In this document: positions 34,501 to 46,598 of the stretch, in pieces
How the letters are laid out: every line of letters starts with the position of its first letter
How positions within the stretch are numbered: the stretch's first letter is position 1
NCBI GenBank assembly: GCA_032718565.1
Contig: JAVGVS010000189.1
Coordinates: forward strand, 1 to 64,000
Direction: 5' to 3'
DNA length: 64,000 nt
DNA from: Distichodus sexfasciatus
Taxonomy: Eukaryota > Chordata > Actinopteri > Characiformes > Distichodontidae
Notes under the pieces: generated by a model
The model's database searches: none
The model's input: only the letters and a program-made list of their open reading frames with translations
Told to the model about the DNA's origin: nothing
Program-made: the position numbers and the translations under genes

Positions 34501-37500
34501 GGGAATATTGTTTCTCCAAATCTCCCTCTCATCCCTCTCTCAGGTTCTTTACACTCATTGAGGGATCTGGCAATCCACAGTAATGAGTTGCGGCATGTCC
34601 CTGCGTGTGTGACATCCCTCCCTCAGCTAACCAGACTGGACACACGGAACAACCCACTGGGCCGACCCCCGACCCCACCACCCCTCCCTCCTGCACCTGC
34701 AGGTTGTCTGTCATTTTGCCCCTACCAGCTGTCATATGCACGCTGAAATCACATGTAAACCAGGGTGACCTCGAATCAGTATCATAATGTATTATTAATT
34801 TCACAAATCTCAGTTGTGATTGGATTTGATGTTTACATGCTTTTTATCTCTCACTAAAGTGATCGAGCCAAAATTAGATTAGAAGAGAGATACGTACATA
34901 AGTATAATGTGCATGGATTACTATTTTCACATTGACCCATTTAATGCTATAGTGTGATTTATTTTATTTATTTATGTTTTTGTCTCACAGCTCAGGAAAA
35001 TACATCAGTCCCAGAGCTCCATATTGCATTCAACCAGCATGGGTAACTTAATCACGCCTTTTTTCAAAACCCGTGAAGATTTAATACTAATCTTCATGTG
35101 TCTATTTATAACTGTAGTGTTACTCTCATCCTCACTTAATTCCTGTTCATACAGGTTTTTAGTATCTCCTGCTGGATGTCACGTGTTCCTTCCTGGAGGG
35201 GGAGAACTGCTGTTTCCACCAGGATGTGTTAAGATTCTTACAAAGATCAAGTGGGCAGAGAGAAAACCAGACAGGGATTGGGTATGGCTTGAAGAGCATG
35301 ATTTTTTGCTGAGTCGCCCTTTGGAGCTTCGGCCACATGGCGCTGTGTTTGACAAGGTATACATAAAAGCTGCACAATTGAATGGGCGATTGCTCGTGCT
35401 TCAGTTATATGGGCAAAGACTTAAATTTTCTGTTTTATTCAAATACTTCTCTTTGCTCCCTCTCTGACAGCCTGTGGAAGTTTGTGTTCCTTACCACAAG
35501 TCTCGTAAAGGCCAGGTAGTAATTCGGACATATGATGGAGAGTTCTGGAGCACATTACCCACCCAGACCAGAAGAGGGAGCCTAAGGCGCATCAGACTTG
35601 GACACAGGCCGGCAAGGGTAATTAAGACGGCGTAGTTATCTTTCTATTAATCATTACATTTTACACTCTTAAACGGGTTAAGAACACTCTAGTGTGAATA
35701 AAGCACATCTTTGAAAGATGCATGAAACTCAGTCTGGTGGGCCGTAATTATGAGGGGATTGAACTGAGATGGAGAGATGAAGGACTCACTACCATTTTGG
35801 ATGTTAAACAGAAAGTGCAATTTATGTATAAAATGACCATTTTTCTTTGCCTATGTAGGTGACACATACTACTGTTATTTTTGTATAGATTCACAGTATA
35901 CACAGTCATTAGTACAACGCAGTGAAATGTAACCTCATTGCTGAGACTGACTGCAAATAATGTATTTCCTGAGACTTGCCCAAATTGTAGTTGCTGTTTT
36001 GTAAATGCTTAGTTTAACCTCTTATCAATGGTGTTGACCATGACTTTGACGGTCATCATAATGTTGAAGTGGTGGTGTGTTCCTGTGTTCTACAGCTGGC
36101 CTGCTGCGCTGTGGATCATTTCTCCTGGTTTGTGGTGGTCTCTCGCCCTGTCCGAGACACTTGCTCAGTACCACCTTCGGGGGCCCTACTGGTGTCTCAG
36201 CATGACCCAGGCATCAAACTAATCTTCCCAAAAAACTGCACAGTCCACACACGCACCGTTACTCTGCAGGTATGTTCGTGTGGTCGTATGTTTTAATAAA
36301 TGATACTGCCTATAAGTAAAGTGGTTAGGAGTGAGTATATTGTAGCTTTTTAACTGTGAAATTTGCTTATCGTTTTGATGATATGAAGAACCCATACCAG
36401 AACCAAATTGCGTTTTAATGCGTTTAGTGTTTATATCCGAGTTAAACCTAGTAAATCAAGTCAAGTAAATGGTTTTTATCATATATTTGATTCATGTTGA
36501 CATTATATTATTTGCTGTTCTTCCTCTAAGGTTCTGGAAGTTTCACTGACTGAGGTGCAGGATGTGACTAGAGACCCCCAGGCTTGTGTCAGCCCCCTAC
36601 TCTGTCTCTATCAAACCCCAGATACGCACTTCCTCCAGCCAGTTCAAGTGCAGATCCCCTTGCCGCCGGGACTCACAGGTACCATTCCACTTTTCACCTC
36701 TCTTTCTGGTTCACAGTTACTGTAGATGATATAAGAGAGAAAGAGTTGTGTGTGTTTTAGGCAACACAGTGGATATGTCCCGGCTGCATCTGCTGCATGG
36801 TGACCCTGTTGCCCACACATGGACTGATGTCACAGCTCAGGTGTCTCTTTATGTTACACACCTCTATGCCATCTTCAGTGTCTCACACTTCTCCTGGTGA
36901 GTCACTGCATTTTATAGAGTACCACTGCTGCAGTGGGTGTATCTGAGGTGTCATACAATTAGTAGATCACAATGCTACATTATTATTTCTGCCAGTTTCT
37001 CCAGGACAAGCATATTCTAATTCATGATTCTACTTTTCTACTTGTTTCTTTTAACGAACTCAGGTGACCTCTTTCTGCCAGTCTCTGACCTGTCCTTTAG
37101 GACTTGTATGCTTATATGTCCATTTCACAACAAAAGGCACACTGAACTTTAAATAGATAGGGTTATGATAATATGCACATATACTATAAACAGTAACTGT
37201 ACAAATCTTTGTCTCAGTTTAGGAACACATTTCTCTATATGTTATACTTGTATAACTATGTGTGTGACAGAATTTTGAATCTCTTTTGCATTTGTAGGTA
37301 CTGGTTGTGGTACACTACCCAGAGTTGCATTAGCGGTGTGGTGCGGAAAGTGTACCACAAGTTAAAGCAGTTCAGGGTCCAGTTTCTGGTCTTGCAGAGA
37401 AAAACGGATCTCACCCAAGTACTACTGCAGTGCCTGCCGTCAGACAAGGTGTGTGCATGAAGATGTTTGTCATCAATGGTTCGTGTGTATTGTTTTCACA

Positions 37501-39847
37501 ATCTTGGCAAGTTTCTAGATGTGTGTGTGTGTGTGTGTGAAGGTTGACGGTAGGTTAGCATCTCTGTCAGAGCTGTACGATGGCCCTCAGCCATCAGATG
37601 TGTGTAACCTGCTGGAAGGAGAGCAGTTCTTTGCTGGGTTTGAGCGAGGCATCGACATCAGTGCAGGTATGCCAACTACTTGCATACATACAGCACCTAC
37701 ACAAATAATCTACACACACAGGAATGGCCTGATTAACAGACTATAAGAAAACCAAAAAACTGTATTTCAGACATGTATTTTTGTAGACTTGTAATTGTTT
37801 ATTAAATAATAGACTCTCACTGAACTGTGCTTTAACTCTATCTTACGCAACATAGCGTGTTTTTGCTAGCTTGTAGCCAGCAGAGTGTTCACATTTCTGT
37901 TTTGTGTGCACATTTTGAACCATCAGCTGACCCTGCACCATACTTTGTGCCCATAGACGTGTTGGTGGAGACAGAGTTAGGCATAATATTTGCCACCCTG
38001 CTGTTTTAAGGCTATGCCTTACTATTGTGCTTTCAACCAATAAAAAGCTGGCCTAAAACCAAGGATTCCTGTTTTCAAGGGCACATTATGACAGTGCAGC
38101 TATACTCTAGGGTTGTTACACATGCGCAGCAGCGCTCAAACTTCAAACATGATTGTTTAGTGGGTTGTGTTCTCTTAGACCGACCAGATTGCAATGAGGG
38201 CAGACTGACCTTCACTTTCTACTCCCACTTGAAAAATATGAAAGAGGTGCATGTGTGTGCCACAAACAACCAGGAGGGCACAGTTCGAGGACAGGTGAGC
38301 AGGCAGAAATTCATTCTGTGGATCTGATTACTTAAAGGAATATTTAAAACTCAACGTCATAGGGAAAAATGTGTCAATATGGCAGGGGTGGACCAAGTAC
38401 GAGTACATAATACTGCTACATGAGTCAAAGTACAGATACTTCTGGTCAAATATTTGTTCAATAGACTTAAAAGTGTTGAGAAGTACATTGATTTACTGTT
38501 AAAGGTGAGTTGGGGTTTTTTTTAACCTAGTGATTCTGAACATCCTTAAACAATATAAGACTCAAATAAGGCAATTGGTGTCCTGGTGGTGAGTCTTTAG
38601 CTTAATCTTCTACAGAAGTTGTCAACCGTCAACCTTGGCTGTTCAAACACTTAAAAATTGACTGATAAGTATAGGAGGACTATGATTGGACTCTGATTGA
38701 CTGTTCTCATATGTCCAACTCAAAATAGAAAATGTTACATTATAGAGAAGAACCACTGTCTTCAAAGATCAAAGTAACAAATAACAAGACCCCTCAAATA
38801 AATATAGAGTAGAAGAATATTAATTCTTTCATTCATTTTTTGAATCACTTAATTCCTACCGGAGTGTGGGGAGCAGAGCATATCCTGGGACACTGGGCGT
38901 GAAGCGGGGACCAACCCTGGGCGGGTGCCAGGACAGCGCAAAGCACACACACTCCCATTTGTACCTTATAGGGCCAATTTAGAGTGACCAATCAGCCTAA
39001 GCTGCTTCTTTTGGACTGTGGGAGGACACCTAAGCTCCCAGAGAAAACCAACATGAACACAGAGAGAGCACGCCAGGTTCACAGAGACAGACCCCACGAC
39101 TGACCCAGGGATTAAACACAGGACCTTCTTGCTGTGAGGTGATATTGCTAACCACCGTGCTGCCCCGTAGTGTAGATGTGTGACTTGAAAATGTAACGAA
39201 AGAAAAGTCATACGCTACCGAAACATTCATATTTAAGTAAGGTCCAAATACTCAGATAGTACAGGACTCATATATTTTTTTAATTTGTAACTCTCCACCT
39301 CTGCTAAATGGATACATCTGGATTGAAAAAGTGTTTCCTCATTTTCTTATACTTCAGGTCATTTTTATTCTATACTCTAGACCTGTTATACAATGAATAT
39401 TGTACATTTTAAACAGCGTGTATCCACTTTATCAGGTGTCTTTCTACAGAGGTGAGGTACCCAGTGATTTGCCAGAAGAAGTGGCCCGTAAGAGAAAAGG
39501 CTGTGACAACCAGTGGATGGCCACTCTCCCTCTAAGACTTACTGTACGATTACTGTAAGACTGAAAAGATGATTGTATATGGTGCTATTTCATGTTGATT
39601 TAAGGCTGATATTCCCATTTGCATCATTGGTAAAAGGGAAATATGGAAGAGTAAAGCAGTTTACAGTTTGGCTGATTAATATGAAATTGGTATCATTATT
39701 TCAAACTTTTACCTCAGTTACAATTAATGAATTATTTTTTGTGCAATAAGGCTGAAATACACATTTTTATCAAAGGGACAGTTTGGTGCTGGGCATATCA
39801 TGGTTCAGTTTTCCCAAATCCTGTTGTAAGGCCATGAAGTTATGTTC

Positions 39848-39887
<40 letters not shown>

Positions 39888-41358
39888 TATTTTTTTTTTT
39901 ATTTTTTTTAGAATGATTACACCTAAACATATACAATATATATGATCATTTGTTTTCCTTTAAATAATTAAATGTTCTGAAGTACTGAGATCAGTCAAGT
40001 TTGTTTCTGTTTATATATTTTGTTGGTTTTTTGGGGTTTTTTTTATTGTTCACTAAAACGTGCACACACACAGGGCACAGACTGTGTGGGCAGCTTGTAT
40101 GCAGAGAGGCAGTACCCGCCACTGAACTTGGGCGATCCAGAGAGTGGTTACCTGACTGAGACCAACCTGCTGGCCATCTCACTGCGCGTCGGCCAAGACT
40201 GGCGTTGTATTGGCATAAACCTGGGCATAAGCTACCAAGAGCTGGATCGCATCCAATTCAAATACAGGTTAGCGTCAAAGTAGGTCCTAAACAGCAGGAT
40301 GTTGACACCTGCTTGCCACTAGATGGTGATGTTACCCATGTCAGTGCACACCCACCTGCTAGCAGTTTGACTGATTAAGAAAGGCACACAGAGTCAAGAC
40401 TGTCTCAGTGGTGTCACTTCAGTCCATGTCTCAAGATTAGGTAATGAATGTATGGATGAGGTTAGATGACGAGTCAGAATGAAACTGAATGCTGTCGGAA
40501 GAGGATGAAAAGAATTGAGTGTTTTCCCCCTTTTAATCTCTTTTCCTGTCAGTCATCAGTAAGCCATCTGGGACACTGTGGGAGATTATACTCTCGACAT
40601 GCGCACATTGTGCACACACTGAAGCTGTGTGCTTTTTATGTTTGTTGGCCTGTTCTGCCTTCCATCTTTCTCTGCACCAACACTCTTGCACTAATTACTT
40701 CTTTCACTTTTTCTCAGACATAATGATTAATACTTCCCCCAATGCTTAATAGGCAGATTCTAGACTTCTTCACCACTGTGAAGCTACACTTACCAACTAT
40801 TTTAGTACAAATGCTTGCAATTACATACAGGACATTATAATGTTTATTCATTGCTGATTATTTTCAGAATACATTGTTGATTGTCCGAGTATTATTTGAA
40901 TTGTTGAATTATTATTTGGCCAATGTCAGTGGAGTTAGTAGTAATGAAGAGCTAGAAATGGCTAAATTAAACTATAAATGGCTATATAGGAACTGCATGC
41001 ATGCGCAGACACAGAACTTTACTGATACATCTTATTTGTTAGTGGGCTATTTTCGCATGTACTGAGTAGCTTTATACAACTCTTGTTTTTCATTTGTGTA
41101 AATGTGTCTGTTCTCAGAGATAACTTGGGGGCCATGGTGCTGGAAATGCTTTTCCATTGGGCAAGAGGGCAGCAGAAGGCAGGAACGGGGGCGGTTCCAA
41201 GGCTGATCGACGCCCTGGTAGAGAGTGGAAGGCGGGACCTGGCTGAGGAAGTGGAGGACATAGTGAATCTGGGGAAAAGAAAGTACACGGAGTCACTCAA
41301 AAGAGTGGGTTTAGAGAGTGAAAAACCGACAACGTCCTCTCACTCTCAACCGCACTGA
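31586..41358 (+). CDS. pidd1: p53-induced death domain-containing protein 1
   Basis: PIDD1 nucleates the PIDDosome (with RAIDD and caspase-2) and a separate NF-kB-activating complex. Fifteen coding exons assemble: 31586-31967, 32634-33047, 34544-34702, 34991-35042, 35155-35356, 35471-35617, 36096-36269, 36531-36678, 36761-36896, 37298-37448, 37543-37666, 38179-38294, 39436-39543, 40074-40267 and 41118-41358. Total about 915 aa (human 910). Domains in order: a Ser-rich N terminus; seven leucine-rich repeats in exons 2-3 (for example LDLSFNRLSSVP); two ZU5 domains; a UPA region (FTFYSHLKNMKEVHV); and a C-terminal death domain in exons 14-15. Both autocleavage motifs are kept: HFS|W at about residues 460-463 (exon 7) and HFS|W at about 602-605 (exon 9/10 junction). 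The start may be 31586 or the in-frame ATG at 31592, which has the better context. The exon 13 donor (ACT|GTACGA at 39544) is weak and is placed by reading frame and homology. Confidence 0.93.
33048..34543 (+). other. pidd1 intron 2, repeat-poor AT-rich sequence
   Basis: The largest early pidd1 intron. It contains a poly-T tract at about 34195-34215 and no recognisable exon or well-defined element. Confidence 0.5.
36117..36128 (+). other. pidd1: First PIDD1 autoprocessing site (HFSW)
   Basis: Codons for His-Phe-Ser-Trp in exon 7, at the end of the first ZU5 domain. In mammals cleavage before the serine of this motif (Ser446) gives PIDD-C, linked to NF-kB signalling. All four residues are kept. 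Confidence 0.85.
36886..36896 (+). other. pidd1: Second PIDD1 autoprocessing site (HFSW), split by an intron
   Basis: His-Phe-Ser and the first two bases of the Trp codon end exon 9; exon 10 supplies the last G at 37298. In mammals cleavage here (Ser588) yields PIDD-CC, the form that activates caspase-2. Its conservation suggests that both processing products exist in this fish. Confidence 0.85.
38383..39303. mobile_element. hAT-like element in pidd1 intron 12
   Basis: The left end CAGGGGTGGACCAAGTAC pairs with the right end 'gtaactctccacctctg', a terminal pattern (CAGAGGTGGA...) common to a fish hAT family. Flanks 'caatatgg' and 'ctaaatgg' are a possible diverged 8-bp duplication (6 of 8). 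A family B repeat is nested inside at about 38830-39168. No transposase frame. Confidence 0.6.
38830..39168 (-). mobile_element. Family B SINE-like repeat nested in the hAT-like element
   Basis: The minus strand reads 'ggggcagcacggtggttagc' then 'tgctctctctgtgttcatgt' and ends near 'aagtgattcaaaaaatgaat'. The same family occurs at 29350-29700 in plus orientation. It is younger than its hAT host. Confidence 0.75.
39848..39900. repeat. (ATT)n microsatellite in pidd1 intron 13
   Basis: About 13 ATT units followed by a T-rich tract. Confidence 0.9.
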
Positions 41359-41821
41359 CACAAAAACATGATTGACACTGTTTTCTGCTCCTTAAACATG
41401 CTGGACAAAACTGTGCTAGATACTCCCACACCCAGATATACACATCGGTCTGCAGCCATCTAACTGCCAGATTTGTCATCGTGTCTTGTAGCTATGGGCT
41501 GCTGCCGTTTGGCTGAATCAGCTCCTCGCAGATGAATACGCTCGTCTCCTTCTTTTGCTGTTTGTCTCAAAGGCAGCGAGCCTTAAAACTGTATGCTGCA
41601 GAAGCAAGGTTGCCAGGCCACTCACTGAAACTGCCAAACACAAAATGTTTGCACTTTGCACTCTCAACTTCATCACAAACATTTTATGAACGTATTTGTA
41701 CTGTTTTATGACCCTGTGAATCTTGGACCAAAACGAAGATGAAAACATAGGTTATATTTGAATTATTTAAGACTAGCTCTGTGGAAGTGAAGAAATGTAA
41801 GTATATTGCTTTGGTGGAAGG

Positions 41822-41827
41822 AATAAA
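41822..41827 (+). terminator. Candidate pidd1 polyadenylation signal
   Basis: A canonical AATAAA lies 464 bp after the pidd1 stop codon. Other AATAAA-like runs occur at about 42004. Transcript data would be needed to choose between them. Confidence 0.4.
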
Positions 41828-42059
41828 CGAACTCTGTCGATGTTTCTGCAGTTCTTCTTTACTGCCAGTACAGCGGCGTGTAGCATCAGACTCTTTCATT
41901 CCTCCTCCTCGTTATTTTTACCTCAAGGTCGTGGAGTGCGGACACGGCGTCACCGTGACGTAGAGACTTGGCCCCTCCCGCTTGCCAGCTTGCGCTCTGG
42001 CAAAAATAAATAAATAAGTAAATAGCGCTACCACTAGGGGGCAGAAAACACTCTTCTTT

Positions 42060-43020
42060 TCATTTCCGAGCCGCATTCCTTCTAATCACCTCTCCTCCCT
42101 CCCTCCACGCCACGCGCGCCTCCTCCCTCCGTTTCTTAAAAGCGGCACAAACGCTCCCGACGCCGCGCGCAGGACTCGTGTCATACTGGGTGGAAGCGCG
42201 GAGGCACGAGAGAACAGGACGTGATTAGAGAGAGAAAGGCAGAGACGATACTCAGACGGGCAATAAAACGTAGCGGGACGCGGAAAACTACGGTGGGTTA
42301 AACCGCTACCATTCATTCCTCCTCCATAATCTGCATCATGGGGTGGTTGATTGGGGAATTGCATGACATCATGGTAATCTGACAGCTGGACTTTGCTAAT
42401 ACATTTTTATAGTAATAACTCGGTAATAGACACTAATATTGTAACTGCCGTTGCCTGGGTGGAGAGGAGCGCTTGCCGTTATCTGGTGCGATTCTAAATG
42501 CCAAAACGGTTTTAATAGAATAGTATTACACGTGGAGATATAATTTGATTGTTTAACGTGATGTACAGTCATAAAGCTGGTTTCTGATTGATTGCAAACG
42601 ATTTCAGTCAATATTCACCTACCCTGCCTCGCGCAATTTGGTATTTATTCCCGTTGCATGGTTTTGTATTAAGAAATCTCTCTCGGTATGAACGTTACCC
42701 ATATTGCTATCTCGCTAACAGTTTACCAGACCTACCAGACACATCAGTTACCAGACCGGTCTGTGGTCGCCGTGTAACGGGCCGCGCTCGTGACGGGATG
42801 CTGCGCTCGCTGGGGGAACTGCGGTATACAGGAGGACGAGCGCGTGGCACGCGCGCCCTCCCCCCGCGCCCGTGCACGCGCTCGTGTCCGTACGCGACGG
42901 CCGAAACGTGATCAGTACGGCGGGCGATCGTCTTCAACGGTAACGGTCACTTCCGAAAGATGATACTCGTTGTGAGACGCAGAATTTCTTACGTTCGCCG
43001 CGGTTTTTCCGCGGTGTTTT
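42060..43020 (+). promoter_or_regulatory. CpG island between pidd1 and slc25a22, possible distal slc25a22 promoter
   Basis: Two CpG-dense stretches (about 42100-42300 and 42760-43010) stand out from AT-rich surroundings. pidd1 ends at 41358 and no other gene starts nearby. The next plus-strand gene, slc25a22, has its ATG at 55035 and no CpG island in front of it. A distal first exon here with long 5' UTR introns would explain both facts. The short frames over the island lack known domains. Confidence 0.4.
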
Positions 43021-43659
43021 CTGTGCTTGGCAATTTTGGGTGGATGGTCGTCGTGCCGGTGATCCTTTAAGCCTTGAACCGACACCGAATCCCAGCAGGA
43101 TTTTGGCTGATGTCTGTCACAGATTTTTGTGACTCACTTAAAAGCCTCACGTTTTGGAACAAAGCAGGCGAAGAAAAAGATAATATTTGAAATCTGTGTT
43201 TCAGTGGTCAAATGGGCAAATACGTCAAACATGTTCCCATGTTGTCTAGTCCTGTGACCTGCCAGGTGTGGTGAGGCTCTGCTGTGAGCAGCTTTTACAC
43301 AACAATAAACAGGGAGTCAGTGATTCTTAAAAGCTTTTACTGAATTCAGATCAGCGCCTGATCCAGACTCGGGCCAAGGCCTCAGCCACAATGTGTTTGT
43401 CTTGACAACCCTGTCCTGATAGAATCAGTTTTAGTGGAGTCCAGTCAAAACAATAAAGCTGAAATCTTGGCCTCTACTGTTTAAAGTCAGACACTGCAAG
43501 GTACTGCAGTTGTGAGCAGCTCACCTAGTGTACTGAATAATAACATCATTCTCTTGCAAGAACCATTAGAGCAAATACCAAACCCAAATCTCCCATCAAA
43601 TCAGTGTAACTGTAACCTACCATAAAACGTGTGCCTTGTATTCAGTATCACAACATCAA

Positions 43660-43866
43660 AAAATGCTACTGTTACATTTACACTATTTAGCACATTCTCT
43701 TGTCGAAAGCAACTTCCACTTCCTAACTTCAGGGCCCACTTCCCTGAGAGCAATTTGGGGTTAAGGGTCTTGCTCAGGGACCAAGTGGTGGTAATGCCAG
43801 AGGTAGGATTCAAGCCCACAACTTTTTGTTCCAGAGGTGAGTGTTCTAACCACTAGACCACCCCAC
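43660..43866 (-). mobile_element. tRNA-derived SINE (minus strand)
   Basis: The minus strand reads 'gtggggtggtctagtggtta' with a tRNA-like B box ('gtgggcttgaatccta'), then 'ccctgagcaagacccttaac' and ends with 'gctttcgacaagagaatgtg' plus 'ctaaatagtgtaaatgtaac'. This is a complete head-to-tail SINE of a fish family whose 3' motif also recurs at 21611 and 61550. Confidence 0.75.
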
Positions 43867-44389
43867 TGTTTTAGCTAGAGATAGTAGAACTGTAACTCCC
43901 CCCCCAAAACAGTTATAAAAACAATTATCAAACACCATACAAAACATCTGGATATCAGTCTATGTAAAATTTAAACAAATGACTTGAAAGAAAATATAAT
44001 TTGGGGGTTAAGAAACCTGGAAAACCACCAATAATAAAAACTATATACTTTATGTATAGCAATCTGCTTTAGATCATAGCTTTTTTCCTAATAAAAGTCT
44101 ACTGTACACTGTTTACAACATACAATATGAATGAAAAGTATGTGTTTTATATACTGGACTAAACACAACGCAGTGTAATTTGAGCTTATTGTCTGGCGTC
44201 TAATATAGACCAATAGTACCTTGTCCATGCATGAATTAACTAAGCTGTGACATTGTTTAAAAGGTTAAAAATGAAAGGGTTATAATGTTACCCTTTATGT
44301 CTCTGCATCTTGGTTGGATTAACTTAAAGAAGACATAGTTTGGAACTTACTGACATTCTAGTACTGGGATTTCTTCAGTGTTTGACAAA

Positions 44390-44580
44390 TATGTTAGAGT
44401 TGGTAGCGGCACACTAACTAACGGACCAAATGGCCTTTGGTTCAATATCAACTCTATGCTGCTGCCAGAACTACCACCTTTGCGCCCTCTGAAACCCAAG
44501 TTTCTCCACAGAGACTGTCCATGTGATTTGGAAATGGAAGTTGCTCTGGATAAGAGTGTCTACTAAATGCTGCCAATTTA
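44390..44580 (+). mobile_element. tRNA-derived SINE, diverged
   Basis: 'agagttggtagcggcacact' and 'ggcctttggttcaatatcaa' are the degraded A and B boxes. The 3' part has 'gttgctctggataagagtgt' followed by 'ctactaaatgctgccaattt', the shared 3' motif. Confidence 0.65.
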
Positions 44581-44694
44581 AATGTGTTGCTAATAACAGT
44601 AACTCCTCAAGTGTGGTTGTTTTGGCTATGGTATGGTACGGTTATGGTATGTGAATTTATGCTTACTTTATATTACTCTTCGTACTGTAAAAAC

Positions 44695-44770
44695 TGGAGC
44701 CACGTCGTCTTGTCTCTCTATATACTTGTATACAGTAGCGATGACAAAGTTTATCTTGACTTTGACTTGA
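44695..44770 (+). mobile_element. L2-type LINE 3' tail
   Basis: 'ggagccacgtcgtcttgtct' then 'gatgacaaagtttatcttga' and a TTGACTT tail, matching 25425-25515. Confidence 0.6.
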
Positions 44771-45309
44771 CATACAAAATAGAAGCAAAAAATGGAAAAC
44801 ATGGCAATGAGAGACAAAGAGACAAATAGCATGCATTTTCGTCAACTAACTCATAATGACGGTGAAGTTGAATATGGCTCTCTTGCACACATAGGTGATT
44901 CAGCTTCTCTTGATGGTAACAGATAACCTGTTACCTCACATGCACTTGACCTAGGACAGGACAATTTCCAATGTCCTGCTGCACAGTTTGCACAACTGTG
45001 CATGTGTAAGTGGGGATTTTGCACTGAACCCCCTTGACTCACGGTATTGGACAGCTGACCCAGCCTTTCATCCGTGACAATGGCCTTGCTAATACATAAT
45101 ACATACATACATTTTTGATGGTTTGTGTGATAGACCTGAGACAAAAAATTCTTTTTACTAGCAATAATATAGAATATCATATGTTCTATATATAATATAG
45201 AATATCCTAGAAGCTATTAAATTTGAAGTCTTTTTGAGCGTGAACAATCCTTTCTAGAATTTTATCCAATAACCTTAAATCTCTTGTTATAAAAAATAAG
45301 ATATAAGTG

Positions 45310-45615
45310 GGTTTCCGTTGCATCAAGCACCAAAAAGTAGGAGCAGTACGTTTGATTTTACTCACCTTCATGGATGTTGCACTATCTGCGATGTGACTGT
45401 TGCACATGCATACATCACGTCGACAAAGCTGAAACCTCATTTTGTGCACGTTCTTGTATGAGAGAGTGAGGATTCACGGTTACAGCAAATTTGTGACAAT
45501 GTTTTTGCATTTCTGCATACAGGGTTTTCAGAAGAGAAAACTAAACCTGAGCTCTGCCACTTGACTCTTCGCCTGCTCAAGTCACCAGCACATACATCTC
45601 ACAGCCATGTGTACA
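45310..45615. repeat. About 300-bp dispersed repeat, copy 1
   Basis: 'gcatcaagcaccaaaaagta' through 'gtgaggattcacggttacag' to 'tctgccacttgactcttcgc' and 'cacatacatctcacagcca' matches 48184-48440 in the same orientation with moderate divergence. No terminal repeats were found and the class is unknown. Confidence 0.7.
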
Positions 45616-46598
45616 AGAGGGATTAGAATATGGCCAGTTTTCATGCATCCAGGCTGGCACACAACACGGACTGACTCTGATCGTAATTCCCGGGGCGCAG
45701 GGCTCATCTCTGACCTGCTAAACCATGTTTTCATAAGATGGTGCCACGGGGAATTTTCAGTCTAGATTTAGAGACTGAGGGAGTGCGAGACCTGTTTTTA
45801 AGCTGCCGTTGACTCTTAATCACAGTAGGATGTATTTATCTTTCCCTATTTGTTTTTTAACGGTTTCGAGCTATGCACCCTGATAAGCATTTCTCTTCCT
45901 TCTTCTCTTCATCACTCTCTGTTTCTTTCCTTTTTACTTCTTTTACCACTCGTTCAGCCGCTCAGCACGAGCAGTAATTTGATCAGCGTGGCCTATCAGC
46001 GATTAGTGCAGGTTTGTTTCTCCAGCGATCGATCTCTTGATTGAGTACAAGTCCTCCCTACTGGATTTACTCTCCTAGGTCATTTGGGAAGAGGGTAAAA
46101 ATGGACTAACACTGCAATAATAAAAGACTTTACCCTCCTCGTGATTATACCTTTGCTTGCTTGTTTTATACTCGACTTTTGTTGCTTTAGAGGCTATAGA
46201 ATATACAGTATCTCTCAATAGATAAACTTAATTATTGAATAACATCATTGTAATATCTATATTTATTTTCCTATTATCTAAGAACAATACAATATTTGAT
46301 ATATATGATATATACATACACACAGCTTACACACGCATACATGCACACAGACCATGTTACTTTATTTCTGATTCATTGATTTTACAGTTTGTGTGCCTGT
46401 AAAATATACAAGTTAATGTTCTTTTATAACTTTGCCAGGCTTTTTCAAAATTTTTGGAGTAAATTACCATATTATATTATCTTATTATTAACAATACATA
46501 ACATAACAATACATTTTTATAATGATGTCAGTAAAACAAAATGGTCCACAAGTTCTCTAATCAGCAAATTGAATCAGGTGTATAGCTGTTGGAATATA

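Noticed and set aside
42588..42937. Overlapping ORFs on both strands in the 42-43 kb CpG island
   Set aside because: No domain, no splice context; open by GC content.
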